Origin: an uncultured Cohaesibacter sp.
GTDB taxonomy: Bacteria; Pseudomonadota; Alphaproteobacteria; Rhizobiales; Cohaesibacteraceae
NCBI RefSeq assembly: GCF_963677725.1
Contig: NZ_OY782507.1
Location: forward strand, 1,612,001 to 1,676,000
Reading direction: 5' to 3'
Length of the DNA stretch: 64,000 nt
Under the pieces are notes generated by a model that did not search any database, was not told the DNA's origin, and was given only the letters and a program-made list of their open reading frames with translations. This document shows positions 44,735 to 54,458 of this stretch, in pieces (position 1 is the stretch's first letter; each line of letters starts with the position of its first letter). The translations under genes were made by a program, and so were the position numbers.

Positions 44735-45952
44735 TCAGGCCTGTTCCAAATTAAAAGCACGGTCCTGCGGCGTTTCTTTGGCTGAAAGCCAATGATTCAA
44801 GCGCATTACCGCACGATCCATCTGCTCGGAAGTTGTTGCAAAACATAGTCGCATAAATGCGCATCCGCTTTGACCAAACGCAAAACCGGGCGCCAAACCC
44901 ACTTTGGCCTCGTCGACCAACTGTTTGGTCAGAGGCCATGCATCTGGCTCGTCTGCAAGTCCGAAGAAGAAATAAAAGCTGCCTGTTGGCGCCGCGAAGC
45001 GCAGCTGGTTGTTGCCCGCAAAGGCATCCAGCAATTTGGACCGGCCCATCCGGGCCTGTTCGATCTGCTGGTTAACAAAATCCTCCCCCCCTTCGAGCGC
45101 GGCAATGGCTGCGCGCTGCATAAAGACGGCGACACCGGAGGTGGAATATTGAATGAGATTCTCGACGATATCTCCCATTTCAGGGGGAGCGGAAATCCAG
45201 CCAACGCGCCAGCCGGTCATCGCCCAGTTCTTCGAGAAGCTGTTGACGAACAGAATCCGGTCATCCTCGTTCATGATTTCGTAGAAAGACGGAGCAGTGT
45301 CGCGGCCTTCGCCATAATAGAAGCGGGTATAGATCTCGTCGGCAATGATCCAGAGGCCTTTCTCGCGAGCGAAGGCAAGGATCGCGCGGAGCTCGTCTTC
45401 ATCGGCTACCCAACCGGTTGGATTGCTCGGCGAGTTGATGAAAATGGCTCGCGTGCGGTCTGTGCAGGCACCAAACAGGGCGTCAAGATCAAGATGCCAC
45501 CCTTCAGGCCGGAATTGCATCGGAACTTCAACCGCTTTGGCGCTGGCAATGCCAACCGCTGCGGACAGGTTCGGCCAGGCTGGTGTTGGCAGGACGACTT
45601 CGTCGCCGGGACCGGCCACCATGCGCACCGCCATCTGAATGGCTTGCATGCCCGAGCCGACAACAAAGAAACGCTCAGGATCAAAGCTGCGTCCATAGAG
45701 GCGTTCGTGATATCGGGCGATGGCTTCACGCAGTTCGGGGATGCCGCGCTGATAGGTATAGAAGGTCTCGCCGGCCGCGAGGGAACGGGTGGCCGCATCA
45801 CAAATGAAATCGGGGGTCGGCAAAACGCCCTGCCCTGCCCACAAGGGCGTGACGTCGTCCTTACCGTCGGCATATTTGATGATTTCGATGATCTGGCTGG
45901 CTGGAGCGTCAATCGCCTCTGCGCGCAAACTGGAATTGATGCTGGACTGCAT
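44735..45952 (-). CDS. Class I/II pyridoxal-phosphate aminotransferase
   Basis: 405 residues, fold-type I. Motifs: VVLPTPAWPNLSAAVGI, INSPSNPTGWVADEDELRAI, IIADEIYTRFYYG, the PLP lysine in NSFSKNWAMTGWRVGW and an Arg near the C-terminus in FMRLCFATT. It resembles aspartate/other alpha-amino-acid transaminases; the precise amino donor is unknown. It lies only 13 bases upstream of fixL on the same strand, an unexpected partner for an oxygen sensor. It could share the promoter of fixLJ or simply read through. Confidence 0.85.
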   Translation of the reverse strand: MQSSINSSLRAEAIDAPASQIIEIIKYADGKDDVTPLWAGQGVLPTPDFICDAATRSLAAGETFYTYQRGIPELREAIARYHERLYGRSFDPERFFVVGSGMQAIQMAVRMVAGPGDEVVLPTPAWPNLSAAVGIASAKAVEVPMQFRPEGWHLDLDALFGACTDRTRAIFINSPSNPTGWVADEDELRAILAFAREKGLWIIADEIYTRFYYGEGRDTAPSFYEIMNEDDRILFVNSFSKNWAMTGWRVGWISAPPEMGDIVENLIQYSTSGVAVFMQRAAIAALEGGEDFVNQQIEQARMGRSKLLDAFAGNNQLRFAAPTGSFYFFFGLADEPDAWPLTKQLVDEAKVGLAPGFAFGQSGCAFMRLCFATTSEQMDRAVMRLNHWLSAKETPQDRAFNLEQA

Positions 45953-46326
45953 TTTCTGGACCTTCTGAATTAAATGCGTAGTTTACCCTAGCAGTTTGCA
46001 CATAAAGGCATTCAATTAAAGAGGGCGTTGTTTGCGCTCATCATCCATGCTCCCATTTTTTGCTATGTGCAAGGGGTGATACTTAGCCAGAAGGTCTACT
46101 CCTCGCCCAAAGAATGGGTGTTGAGGAGGCTAAAGTGCGGATTTGGACGTAAAATACGCATCCCTCAGCAACACGGCTTTAACAAGGTGAGGAGTCCAGA
46201 CTGCGTGTCAGGCTGATTCTCCGGTTAAAAAAAGGGCAACTCCTGGCGCGCGTTTGGTCTCAGTTCTGGAATCATGGAATTTTCTTATGCTATATCTGCT
46301 CTAAATGTGAGGGAGAATCGCCTTTT
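45953..46326. other. Divergent intergenic region upstream of the symporter-kinase
   Basis: 374 bases without a gene. A TATGCT -10-like element lies near 46288. A 62-codon frame at 46028-46216 has no protein-like features and was not accepted. Confidence 0.4.
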
Positions 46327-49300
46327 ATGCTCCAAGGCTGGATGGTCGTGCTCACGACCCTGCTCTATATTGGTCTGTTGTTTGCGATTGCCTCATATGG
46401 GGATTATCGCGCAAGGCGTAATCCCGGCCGGGAACGCAACCCGAACCTCTATGCCCTGTCGCTGGCGGTCTATTGCACCAGTTGGACTTTCTTTGGCTCG
46501 GTAGGGTTGGCTAAATCCAGCGGTCTGGACTTCCTGACGGTCTATGTCGGCCCGATCATCCTGTTTACGCTCGGTTTTCCGCTGGTCTGGCGGATCATCC
46601 GCCTGTCAAAAGCCGAACGCATTACCTCAATTGCCGATTTTCTGGGCGCTCGCTATGGCAAGAACCAGCTGGTTGCGGCGGTCGCGACGGTCATCACCGT
46701 TGTCGGCACCATGCCCTATATCGCCTTGCAGCTTAAGGCCGTGGCGACTTCGGTCGCCACCCTGATGGAACATCTCAATATCGCCTTTCCCAATGGCAAT
46801 CTGCCAGTGCTGGCCGACATTGCCTTTTTCGTGGCGATTGCCATGGCGGTGTTTGCCATCCTGTTCGGCACCCGGCATGCGGATGCCACCGAGCATCAGG
46901 ACGGCCTGATATTGGCAGTGGCGACCGAGAGCGTGGTCAAGTTGATTGCCTTTCTGACGGTTGGCACTTTCATCACCTTCTGGATTTTCGATGGTCCGGC
47001 AGATTTGTTCAGCCGGGCAGACGATGCAGGCATTTCTTTCCTTGGGCCTCAGGGCGGACCTGATGCGATCAACTGGATTGTGATGATCGTGCTGTCAACC
47101 GGGGCTGCCTTGCTGTTGCCGCGGCAATTTCATGTGGCGGTGGTGGAGAATACCTCTGAACGCTCGTTGCGCCGCGCGACATGGATGTTCCCGCTCTATC
47201 TGGTTTTGATCAACCTGTTCGTCATTCCCATTGCGCTGGCCGGGCAATTGCTGCTGGGCGGTCAGGTGGATGCGGACAGCTATGTGCTGACCCTGCCGAT
47301 GGCGCATGGGGCGGAAACCATGACCTTGATCGCCTTCCTTGGCGGTCTGTCGGCAGCAACCGCGATGGTGATCGTCTCCTCGGTTGCCCTGTCAATCATG
47401 ATTTCAAACGATCTGGTCATTCCGTTGATCCTGCGCCGCCGTGCAGATCAGGCAATCAGCTCACCCGATATGGGTCGGACTTTGCTGAATGTGCGACGAC
47501 TGGCCATTCTGGCGCTTTTCACCCTCGCCTATGCCTTTTATCGCACAGCGGTCAACAATACAGGACTGGCGCAAATCGGTTTGATAGCCTTTGCCGCGAT
47601 GGCCCAGTTCCTGCCTGCACTGATTGGTGGCCTTATTTGGAAGCGGGCCAATTCACGCGGTGCTATTGCCTCACTGCTGGTTGGTTTCTTTATCTGGGCC
47701 TATACCCTGTTGCTGCCAATGTTTGCGCAGTCTGGTCTGATCCCGACGGATTTTCTGGCCGATGGACCATTTGGCATCTCCTTCCTCAAGCCACAGGCCT
47801 TGTTTGGCACGGATCTTCCCTCCCTGCTGCATGGAGTTTTCTGGAGCCTGCTGTTCAACCTGATCGCCTACACGGCGGGGTCGGTATCCCGGCAACCGGA
47901 AATGATCGAGCGGCTGCAGGCCAATATTTTCGTGCCGGACGAATTGCGCCCGCCGCAGACGCGGCGCCTGTTCCGCACCATGCTGACAGCGGGTGATCTG
48001 GAAGATATGGTCGCGCGGTATCTGGGTGCAGAGCGCACCTTGCGCAGCTTCCGTGCCCACGCCAAGGAGCGCAGCATGCCTTATGAGCGCAATATGGATG
48101 TGGATCCGCACTTCCTGCGCTTTACGGAGCAGTTGCTGGCCAGTGCCATTGGCTCGGCCTCTTCGCGGTTGTTGATGAGCCTTTTGCTCAAGCGTCAGGA
48201 AGCGTCGCCCAAGGGCACGATGAAGCTGCTCGATGATGCGTCCGAGGCATTGCAATATAACCGCGATCTGCTGCAAACCGCCCTCAATCATGTGCGGCAG
48301 GGCATTGCGGTGTTTGATACCGATTTGCGGCTGACCCTTTGGAACAAGCCTTTTCGCAACCTGCTTAATATCCCGCAGGAATTCGGGCAAGTTGGCACAC
48401 CGCTGCAATCGATCCTGCATCACATTGCCGATCGAGGCGATTTTGGCGAGGGCCAGTCGGAGCAATTGGTCAATGACCGGATCGATTTGATCGTCGTCCA
48501 GCAGGCCCCTTATCAGGAGCAGATGGGGGGCTCGGGACGCACCTTGTCCATTCGCGCCGATGCGATGCCCGATGGGGGCATCGTCATCACCTTTGCAGAT
48601 GTGTCCGAACGGGTGCGCGCCGAGCGGGCACTGGAAAGCGCCAATGAAACACTCGAACGCCGGGTGCGCGACCGAACCCGCGAATTGATGCACCTGAATG
48701 ACGCCCTGCGCACTGCCAAGCAGGATGCGGAAGCCGCCAACGTCTCCAAGACCCGTTTTCTGGCCGCCGCGGGCCATGACATCATGCAGCCGATGAATGC
48801 AGCCCGGCTTTATACCACTGCGCTGGTCAACCGGCTGGAAGGCATGGCGGAGAAGAGCGAAGACCCCAAGGTGGCGGAATGCGCGGTGATGGCGGGCAAT
48901 ATCGACAGCTCACTTGAGGCGGTCGAGGATATTATCGGCGCCCTGCTCGACATTGCCCGGCTCGATTCCGGTGCCATGAAGGCGCAACTTTCTGCCTTCC
49001 CGATTGATGAGTTGCTGGAACGGATGCGGATCGATTTCGAGCCGCTTGCCAAGGAAAAAGGCCTTGATCTGCGGACCGTGCCATGTGGCCTGCATGTGCG
49101 TTCGGACAAGCATTTGCTGCGCCGCCTGCTGCAAAATCTCATTTCCAACGCCATCAAATATACGCCTGAAGGCCGGGTTCTGGTCGGTTGCCGCCGTCTG
49201 GAAGGCGCCATCGAATTTCAGGTGCATGATACGGGCGTTGGCATTCCCGAAGCGCAACGGGAAGAAATTTTCCATGAATTCCAGCGCCTTGATGAAGGGG

Positions 49301-49881
49301 CACGGATTGCCGGCGGACTAGGTCTGGGCCTGTCAATCGTTGATCGCATTGCCAAGGTGCTCGACCACCCGATCCGGCTGATCTCGGACGTGGGCAAGGG
49401 GTCGGTCTTTGCGGTCAAGCTGCCAGCCTTCCGTCTGTTGCATAGCGCCCGGCGGGCCGAGGCGCCCGCCTCAATGGCCAATCAGCCGCTTAGTCATCTA
49501 TCCATATTGTGTATCGACAATGAACCGAAAATCATGGAAGGCATGCGGGCGATGCTGGAAGGCTGGGGCTGCACGGTGCTGACAGCAGGTGGCATCGAGG
49601 AAGCCGAGGCGACCTTGCAGGAGTCCGACATCAAACCGGATGGCATCCTGATCGATTATCACCTGGACAACATGCTCGGCACCGATGCTTGCACGGAACT
49701 AAGAGAGAAATTCGGCACCGATATCATGGCGAGCCTGATCACAGCCGACCGCACCGCAGAGGTGCGCGAAGAGGCCCGCAGCAAAGATATGGCGATCCTC
49801 AACAAGCCGGTCAAACCCGCCCAGCTTCGTGCCTTGCTCAACACATGGAACATGACCGCGATCAGAAAACGCGGCCAATAA
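46327..49881 (+). CDS. CrbS-like sodium:solute symporter-fused hybrid histidine kinase
   Basis: 1184 residues. The first about 500 residues hold about 13 membrane helices of the sodium/solute symporter fold (YCTSWTFFGSVGLAKSSGLD, ITSIADFLGARYGKNQLVAA). A PAS-like domain (LLQTALNHVRQGIAVFDTDL) lies near 645, then a coiled coil and HisKA with AAAGHDIMQPMNAARL near residue 815, an ATPase domain (DTGVGIPEAQR, GLGLGLSIVDRIA) and a C-terminal receiver (ILCIDNEPKIMEG, LIDYHLDNMLG) near residue 1055. The architecture equals CrbS/MxtR, which with CrbR/ErdR controls acetyl-CoA synthetase and acetate use; its convergent partner here is a LuxR-type regulator. Substrate sensing by the symporter part is inferred. 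Confidence 0.85.
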   Translation: MLQGWMVVLTTLLYIGLLFAIASYGDYRARRNPGRERNPNLYALSLAVYCTSWTFFGSVGLAKSSGLDFLTVYVGPIILFTLGFPLVWRIIRLSKAERITSIADFLGARYGKNQLVAAVATVITVVGTMPYIALQLKAVATSVATLMEHLNIAFPNGNLPVLADIAFFVAIAMAVFAILFGTRHADATEHQDGLILAVATESVVKLIAFLTVGTFITFWIFDGPADLFSRADDAGISFLGPQGGPDAINWIVMIVLSTGAALLLPRQFHVAVVENTSERSLRRATWMFPLYLVLINLFVIPIALAGQLLLGGQVDADSYVLTLPMAHGAETMTLIAFLGGLSAATAMVIVSSVALSIMISNDLVIPLILRRRADQAISSPDMGRTLLNVRRLAILALFTLAYAFYRTAVNNTGLAQIGLIAFAAMAQFLPALIGGLIWKRANSRGAIASLLVGFFIWAYTLLLPMFAQSGLIPTDFLADGPFGISFLKPQALFGTDLPSLLHGVFWSLLFNLIAYTAGSVSRQPEMIERLQANIFVPDELRPPQTRRLFRTMLTAGDLEDMVARYLGAERTLRSFRAHAKERSMPYERNMDVDPHFLRFTEQLLASAIGSASSRLLMSLLLKRQEASPKGTMKLLDDASEALQYNRDLLQTALNHVRQGIAVFDTDLRLTLWNKPFRNLLNIPQEFGQVGTPLQSILHHIADRGDFGEGQSEQLVNDRIDLIVVQQAPYQEQMGGSGRTLSIRADAMPDGGIVITFADVSERVRAERALESANETLERRVRDRTRELMHLNDALRTAKQDAEAANVSKTRFLAAAGHDIMQPMNAARLYTTALVNRLEGMAEKSEDPKVAECAVMAGNIDSSLEAVEDIIGALLDIARLDSGAMKAQLSAFPIDELLERMRIDFEPLAKEKGLDLRTVPCGLHVRSDKHLLRRLLQNLISNAIKYTPEGRVLVGCRRLEGAIEFQVHDTGVGIPEAQREEIFHEFQRLDEGARIAGGLGLGLSIVDRIAKVLDHPIRLISDVGKGSVFAVKLPAFRLLHSARRAEAPASMANQPLSHLSILCIDNEPKIMEGMRAMLEGWGCTVLTAGGIEEAEATLQESDIKPDGILIDYHLDNMLGTDACTELREKFGTDIMASLITADRTAEVREEARSKDMAILNKPVKPAQLRALLNTWNMTAIRKRGQ

Positions 49882-49936
49882 AACTTCTACCTTCCTTAAA
49901 GACGCTTTTTTAAAGAAGAAGTGAAGCCCAAAACCA

Positions 49937-49973
49937 AAAAACCCGCACTCATTGAATGCGGGTTTTGAATTTT
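49937..49973. terminator. Bidirectional Rho-independent terminator between convergent genes
   Basis: AAAACCCGCA and TGCGGGTTTT form a perfect 10-bp stem with a 9-base loop and A/T runs on both sides. It ends both the symporter-kinase and the LuxR regulator transcripts. Confidence 0.85.
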
Positions 49974-49990
49974 CAGCTTGTTGGCAGGGA

Positions 49991-50662
49991 TCAGCTTTTA
50001 GCGCCAATGGCCTGCCATTGTCCGGCTTCGATCTTGGCAGCAGCGATGACCGCTTGGGTGCGGCTGTCGACATTGAGCTTTTGCAGGATTGCCGAGACGT
50101 GGGCCTTGACGGTGGCTTCCGAGACATTCAGCTCATAGGCGATCTGCTTGTTGAGCAAGCCCTCGGAGAGCATCATCAACACGCGCACCTGTTGAGGGGT
50201 CAGGGTGTTGAGGCGCTCCACCAGCTCGGTGATTTCATCGCTGTAAGGGGCATTGAGATCGATGCTTTCCGGCACCCAGGTCTCGCCATTCAGCACGGCG
50301 CGGATGCCTTGGGCGATGGCATCGATGGACATGGATTTGGGAATGAAGCCCGAGGCTCCAAATTCCATGCAGCGACGAATGGTTGGTACATCTTCGCTGG
50401 CAGACACAATGACCACCGGAATGGCGGGATATTGCGCACGAAGATAAAGCAGGCCAGAGAAGCCCCTTACGCCCGGCATGGACAGATCCAGCAGGACAAG
50501 ATCGATATCTTCGGATACTTCGAGCCTTTCTCCCACCTGCTCGAGGGTCCCGGCCTCATGAATGGCAATCTGATCGAAGATCGTTTCCAAGGTCTGGCGC
50601 AGCGCGCCCCGGAACAATGGATGATCATCTGCGATAATGATATTCAGAGATGCCTGATGCAC
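49991..50662 (-). CDS. CrbR/ErdR-like LuxR-type response regulator
   Basis: 223 residues. Receiver domain: NIIIADDHPLFRGALRQTLE, phospho-accepting Asp in LVLLDLSMPGVRGF, IVSASEDVPTIRRCMEFGA and SGFIPKSMS. The LuxR DNA-binding domain at about residues 150-215 has LTPQQVRVLMMLSEGLLNKQ and VSEATVKAHVSAILQKLNVD. Position next to and convergent with the symporter-kinase is as in the CrbS/CrbR acetate-switch pair of Pseudomonas and Vibrio, where it activates acs. No acs gene is in this window. Confidence 0.85.
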   Translation of the reverse strand: MHQASLNIIIADDHPLFRGALRQTLETIFDQIAIHEAGTLEQVGERLEVSEDIDLVLLDLSMPGVRGFSGLLYLRAQYPAIPVVIVSASEDVPTIRRCMEFGASGFIPKSMSIDAIAQGIRAVLNGETWVPESIDLNAPYSDEITELVERLNTLTPQQVRVLMMLSEGLLNKQIAYELNVSEATVKAHVSAILQKLNVDSRTQAVIAAAKIEAGQWQAIGAKS

Positions 50663-51619
50663 TTTCGGTCCTCCCCCAATCAGATGGGTGGAATGTGTCT
50701 GTCAGATCTGGCAGATCGGACTGGACCACCCCTCACGTCAAACTCACTTCACGACCAGAGGTGTAACCCTGACTGGTCGTTCACTTCCCGCCCAGCTCGG
50801 TCACGTTCGGCTGGCCATTCCCCTCATGTTGCTTTGGCTCCGTCTCATTTTGAGACTTGATGGAAGCTTTGCCTTTTCACGGTGCCTGTCGCAAAGGCTC
50901 TTTGCTACCCTGACTGGCAAATTTGCCAAAGAAAACATGATGAGTTCGAGCAAACTATGGGCGGTTGCTGCTGTCTTGGCAAGACGTAGCATTGACATAT
51001 TCGCAAATTCGTTGAGCGGATACGGCAATTCACTCGAAAAACTTGGTGCGCAGCCACTTCCTTTGGGGAAATCCTTGCATGGACGACCAAGTTTGTTAAC
51101 CATAACAATCATGTGGCGGTTTCACTGGCAAGAATCGCTGTGTGACTTCAAGCTGTTTCCCGTATTTTTCGCATCTGCAGCATTATCCCCCGCTTGTACT
51201 TAGCAAGCCACGGTTCCAGTCATCTGATCGATATATTTCGCCCTCCTCTCCGTCACCTTGCCCGCGGTTCATCCGTTTTGCACTCTGATGCGCCCACTGC
51301 GTGCTGAAGTGGCTGAATGTGGCACGTATTGTGTTAGCTCATAACGTGCCAGTGAATCTGGTCAATGTCCCTTGGCACTTTGCGCAAATACAAAGTGGAT
51401 AGAGGGGAGCATGGCCACATTCCCACCATGTAGTCATCCTACTTTTCCCTTCCGGGTTGAGTGAAGACTTTTCCTAAGGTCCGGAAGTAAACATAGATAA
51501 AAAGACCCGTCACTAAAAACACCTAATCAAAACGAATACTACCACCAAATGCGTTTTGGTTATATAATTTACTTACAACAATTCCAATTTAGCATATCTT
51601 GCTACGAAGGAGTATCAAT
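50663..51619. other. Long intergenic region
   Basis: 957 bases between the LuxR regulator and the first thioesterase-like gene. A TATAAT at 51563-51568 lies 52 bases before the start codon and may be the -10 box. Open frames here do not look protein-like. No repeat, RNA gene or clear hairpin was found; a small RNA cannot be excluded. Confidence 0.45.
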
Positions 51620-52474
51620 ATGACACGTTTTGTAACGCTGAACCAATATATCAATACATGGGAATGCGATGAAAATGATCATATGAACGTCCAGTTCTAT
51701 TTCTCGATGTTCGATGATGCGAGCAAGTTGTTTGCGTCCAGCAACAAGATGGAAGACGCCTTCTCGAAGCGTATCTCTCGTCATGTCCGCTTCCATTCAG
51801 AATTGCGCAGTGGTTCTCAGGTGCGCATATTGAGTTCGTTGGTCACGCCGGAAACCGATACTGGCATGCCGACAAGTGGCTGCTTCGTGCAGCATGTCAT
51901 GGAAAATATCACCAATGGGCTGATTGCAGCGTCGTCTCTCGATCTTTATGAAGGCACCGCCTGGCCTAGCCATGCCGACCATCACGACAAAATCGATGAC
52001 AATGTCCTGCCACGTGCCCTCACCGAAGAGGCCGATTTCCTGGTCAAGTCGCCTGAAGATTTTGGAGAAACGCTGATCGGTCGCGGGATCGTTCATCCGG
52101 CAATGTGCGATGCAACCGGTCAAGCCCGGGATCAGGCCTATATCAGTGCCGCATCAGATGTCGGTTCCCACGCTTGGGCACAGGTGGGCATGAACAGCAA
52201 CTGGTTGAAGGTCAATGGCTTTGGGCGCGTATCGATCGAAATGCGGCTCTGCGTTCTCGAAGGCATGAAGGCGGGGGATCAATATAGCATCCATGTTGCT
52301 TTCACCAGCCTGCAGCCAAATATGTTCACCATGCGCTATGACTTTTTCGACATCCGCGATGGTCGCCACATTGCCTTTGTCGACACGGCGGCAATGGTCT
52401 TCAGTGTAGCCACCCGGCGCTCGAACCAATTGCCGGACTTTGCCAAAACAGCCATCAAGGAACGGCTGGTTTAG
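51620..52474 (+). CDS. Double-hotdog acyl-CoA thioesterase-like protein, copy 1
   Basis: 284 residues. The N-terminal half has WECDENDHMNVQFYFSMFDD, the active-site helix pattern of 4-hydroxybenzoyl-CoA-type hotdog thioesterases (acid residue plus HMN). The C-terminal half has GIVHPAMCDATGQARDQAYI, DVGSHAWAQVGM and a matching strand-rich end, so the protein looks like two hotdog domains. It probably hydrolyses an acyl-CoA thioester; the acyl group is unknown, though related proteins appear in carnitine catabolism. Start fixed by AAGGAG 7 bases before ATG. Similar to the next gene along its whole length. Confidence 0.7.
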   Translation: MTRFVTLNQYINTWECDENDHMNVQFYFSMFDDASKLFASSNKMEDAFSKRISRHVRFHSELRSGSQVRILSSLVTPETDTGMPTSGCFVQHVMENITNGLIAASSLDLYEGTAWPSHADHHDKIDDNVLPRALTEEADFLVKSPEDFGETLIGRGIVHPAMCDATGQARDQAYISAASDVGSHAWAQVGMNSNWLKVNGFGRVSIEMRLCVLEGMKAGDQYSIHVAFTSLQPNMFTMRYDFFDIRDGRHIAFVDTAAMVFSVATRRSNQLPDFAKTAIKERLV

Positions 52475-52563
52475 ACAGTTTGACGGCGCCAGACATCGAG
52501 TCCATACATGTTAGGGCTCGATCAGGCCGGTTGTCCTGAAACCAGTTATTCAAAATACCGGCC

Positions 52564-52594
52564 CGAACCCGCGGTAGTCCCCACTGCGGGTTCG
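52564..52594 (+). terminator. Hairpin between the two thioesterase-like genes
   Basis: CGAACCCGC and GCGGGTTCG form a perfect 9-bp stem with a 13-base loop. Only CAATTTC follows, so it may attenuate rather than fully end transcription of the first gene. Confidence 0.5.
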
Positions 52595-52739
52595 CAATTT
52601 CAGCACGCTCCTTTCTTTGCCTTGATATTGACCCTCCTTCGTCATCTGCCCCACTGGAAGGCCGCCCACAGCGGACCTTTCCTTTTGGTCGGCTTTATGC
52701 TGTCATTCAGCCGCAATTTAGTTTTTCAGGACCTTCGTG

Positions 52740-53600
52740 ATGACCCGTTTCGTTTCGCTCAACCAGTTTGTCAATCTTTGGGAATGTGACGAAAATGATC
52801 ACATGAATGTCCAGTTCTATTTTGCCAAATTTCAGGATGCGGCGATCCTGTTTCAGCTTTGTCACGGACTAGACAACCAGTTGGGGCCATTGATCAATCG
52901 CCATGTGCGCTATCATTTGGAGCTGCATGGCGGGGCCCAGATCCAAATCAAGTCATCGATGGTCTCCGACTTTGGTGACCTGACCCCACCCGGTGAAGGA
53001 TGTTTCATTCAGCATATGATGCGCGAGACAACAACAGGTCGGATTGCAGCAACGGCACTCGACTGGCACAAGGGCGCCCTGCCAGAGGCACCGGGCACCA
53101 TTTGTGATCCAGTTGATCCTGCGGTTCTGCCGCGCGGCCTCAAGGAGCCAGCTGATCTTTCTGTAAAGCAACCACCTCAAGACGACAACATGATCATTGC
53201 CCGCGGCATTCTGCATCCCGGACTGTGCGATGCTGCGATGATGGCGCGGGATCAGGCCTATATTGGCGCGGTGTCCGACGCGGCCTCGCATGTATGGGAA
53301 CGTGTGGGACTTGATGTCAAATGGCTGGAGGCCCATGGCTTCGGCCGCGTGGCGGTGGAAATGCGCCTGCATATTCTCACCCCCATGCCAGTGGGCACCG
53401 CCTATCAAATGCAATTGGGCTATACAGGGCTTCAAAAGCGGGCCTTGACCAAGCGGTATGACTTCTTCGATGTGCGCGATGGCGGTCATCTGGCCATTGT
53501 GGAAGCGGCCGTAATGATCCTCAATCACAGCACGCGCAAATCCGAACCCCTGCCGGATTTCACACGAGCGAAGGTTGAAGCCATGCTTGGCAATAGCTGA
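52740..53600 (+). CDS. Double-hotdog acyl-CoA thioesterase-like protein, copy 2
   Basis: 286 residues. Shares the first gene's N-terminus (MTRFVSLNQFVNLWECDEND with HMNVQFYFAKF) and C-terminal pattern GILHPGLCDAAMMARDQAYI and YDFFDVRDGGHLAIVEAAVM. A tandem duplicate clearly diverged in sequence, so the two may act on different thioesters. AGGA lies 8 bases before ATG 52740. It has no neighbouring CoA ligase or dehydrogenase; the beta-oxidation genes at 57-63 kb are the nearest CoA-using ones. Confidence 0.7.
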   Translation: MTRFVSLNQFVNLWECDENDHMNVQFYFAKFQDAAILFQLCHGLDNQLGPLINRHVRYHLELHGGAQIQIKSSMVSDFGDLTPPGEGCFIQHMMRETTTGRIAATALDWHKGALPEAPGTICDPVDPAVLPRGLKEPADLSVKQPPQDDNMIIARGILHPGLCDAAMMARDQAYIGAVSDAASHVWERVGLDVKWLEAHGFGRVAVEMRLHILTPMPVGTAYQMQLGYTGLQKRALTKRYDFFDVRDGGHLAIVEAAVMILNHSTRKSEPLPDFTRAKVEAMLGNS

Positions 53601-53637
53601 GAATGATGGCCCTTGGCCAGAATGGGAAACCCGTCAT

Positions 53638-54303
53638 TTAGGCTCGATTGTCATCAAATTCCTTGCGGAATTCCTTCACCACACCAAAGAAACGGCGCAT
53701 CATCGCTTCACCCATATCGAGGAATTCCTCAAATTTATCAGGTAGCCCGCTTTCACTCTCCTTGCCGGGTTTGGAAGCGGGTTTGTCTTGGGTCTTCGGA
53801 TTTTTCGCTTGGGCGTGGTCTTCCCGTCCAACTTCTGGCCTCTGGTCTTGTTGCTTGTCTTTACCCAATTCCATTGGAGCAGAAGCAGCAGGCTTGTCGC
53901 CTTTTGTTGCCTCGCTTGGGCGAGACTGAGCGGCAGCACCGGGACGCGCGGCATCTTCCATAGCACCCAGCTTATCAGTCAGCGCACTATTTTGGCTTTC
54001 AAGCTCATCAAGCCGGTGATCGAGAATGTCGAGGCGGTCGCGCAGCAACTGGTTGAATTTCTGCTCTTGCTCCAGCTTTGTTGCCAATCGCGCCATTTCA
54101 GCCAACAGGGGCTCGCGCCAATCCAGCTCTTCCTGCTCACTTTGCGAGACCGAAGGCTTCACTTCTCCCGATATAGCCCCTTCTTGTGCAAGACCTGGTT
54201 GGGTTATCAATGAGATGGACAGGCAGGACAATAGCAAGCCGGAAACCAGCAAGGCTGCTGGTTGTTTGAAGTGGTTTTGTTTATTCCACTTGGCAGGGAT
54301 CAT
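53638..54303 (-). CDS. Exported coiled-coil protein of unknown function
   Basis: 221 residues. A long N-terminal signal region (AALLVSGLLLSCLSISLITQ) with likely cleavage after GLAQ near residue 40. Residues 58-115 form a coiled coil (LLAEMARLATKLEQEQKFNQ, LDHRLDELESQNSALTDKL). A Lys/Pro/Ser/Gln-rich low-complexity linker follows, then a short helix at the C-terminus (DKFEEFLDMGEAMMRRFFGV). No family recognised; probably a periplasmic scaffold or envelope protein. Confidence 0.65.
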   Translation of the reverse strand: MIPAKWNKQNHFKQPAALLVSGLLLSCLSISLITQPGLAQEGAISGEVKPSVSQSEQEELDWREPLLAEMARLATKLEQEQKFNQLLRDRLDILDHRLDELESQNSALTDKLGAMEDAARPGAAAQSRPSEATKGDKPAASAPMELGKDKQQDQRPEVGREDHAQAKNPKTQDKPASKPGKESESGLPDKFEEFLDMGEAMMRRFFGVVKEFRKEFDDNRA

Positions 54304-54458
54304 GGTTCAGTCCTCTGTTTTGCTCGCACCCGATTGGGTTGCCCACGAGCAATCTAACAGATTCCAAGTAAAAGCACCAAGACAGTCTATATATGCGCAC
54401 GCCTGTTTTAAGTCTCGATAGGCGGCGCACGGGATATACAAAGAGGGAAACGTGTTTT

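Noticed and set aside
46028-46216. 62-codon frame upstream of the symporter-kinase
   Set aside because: No ribosome site, odd composition and no conserved pattern; treated as intergenic.
50688-51203. 171-codon plus-strand frame in the long spacer
   Set aside because: Low-complexity mix of residues, no start signal, and no structure; not accepted as a gene.
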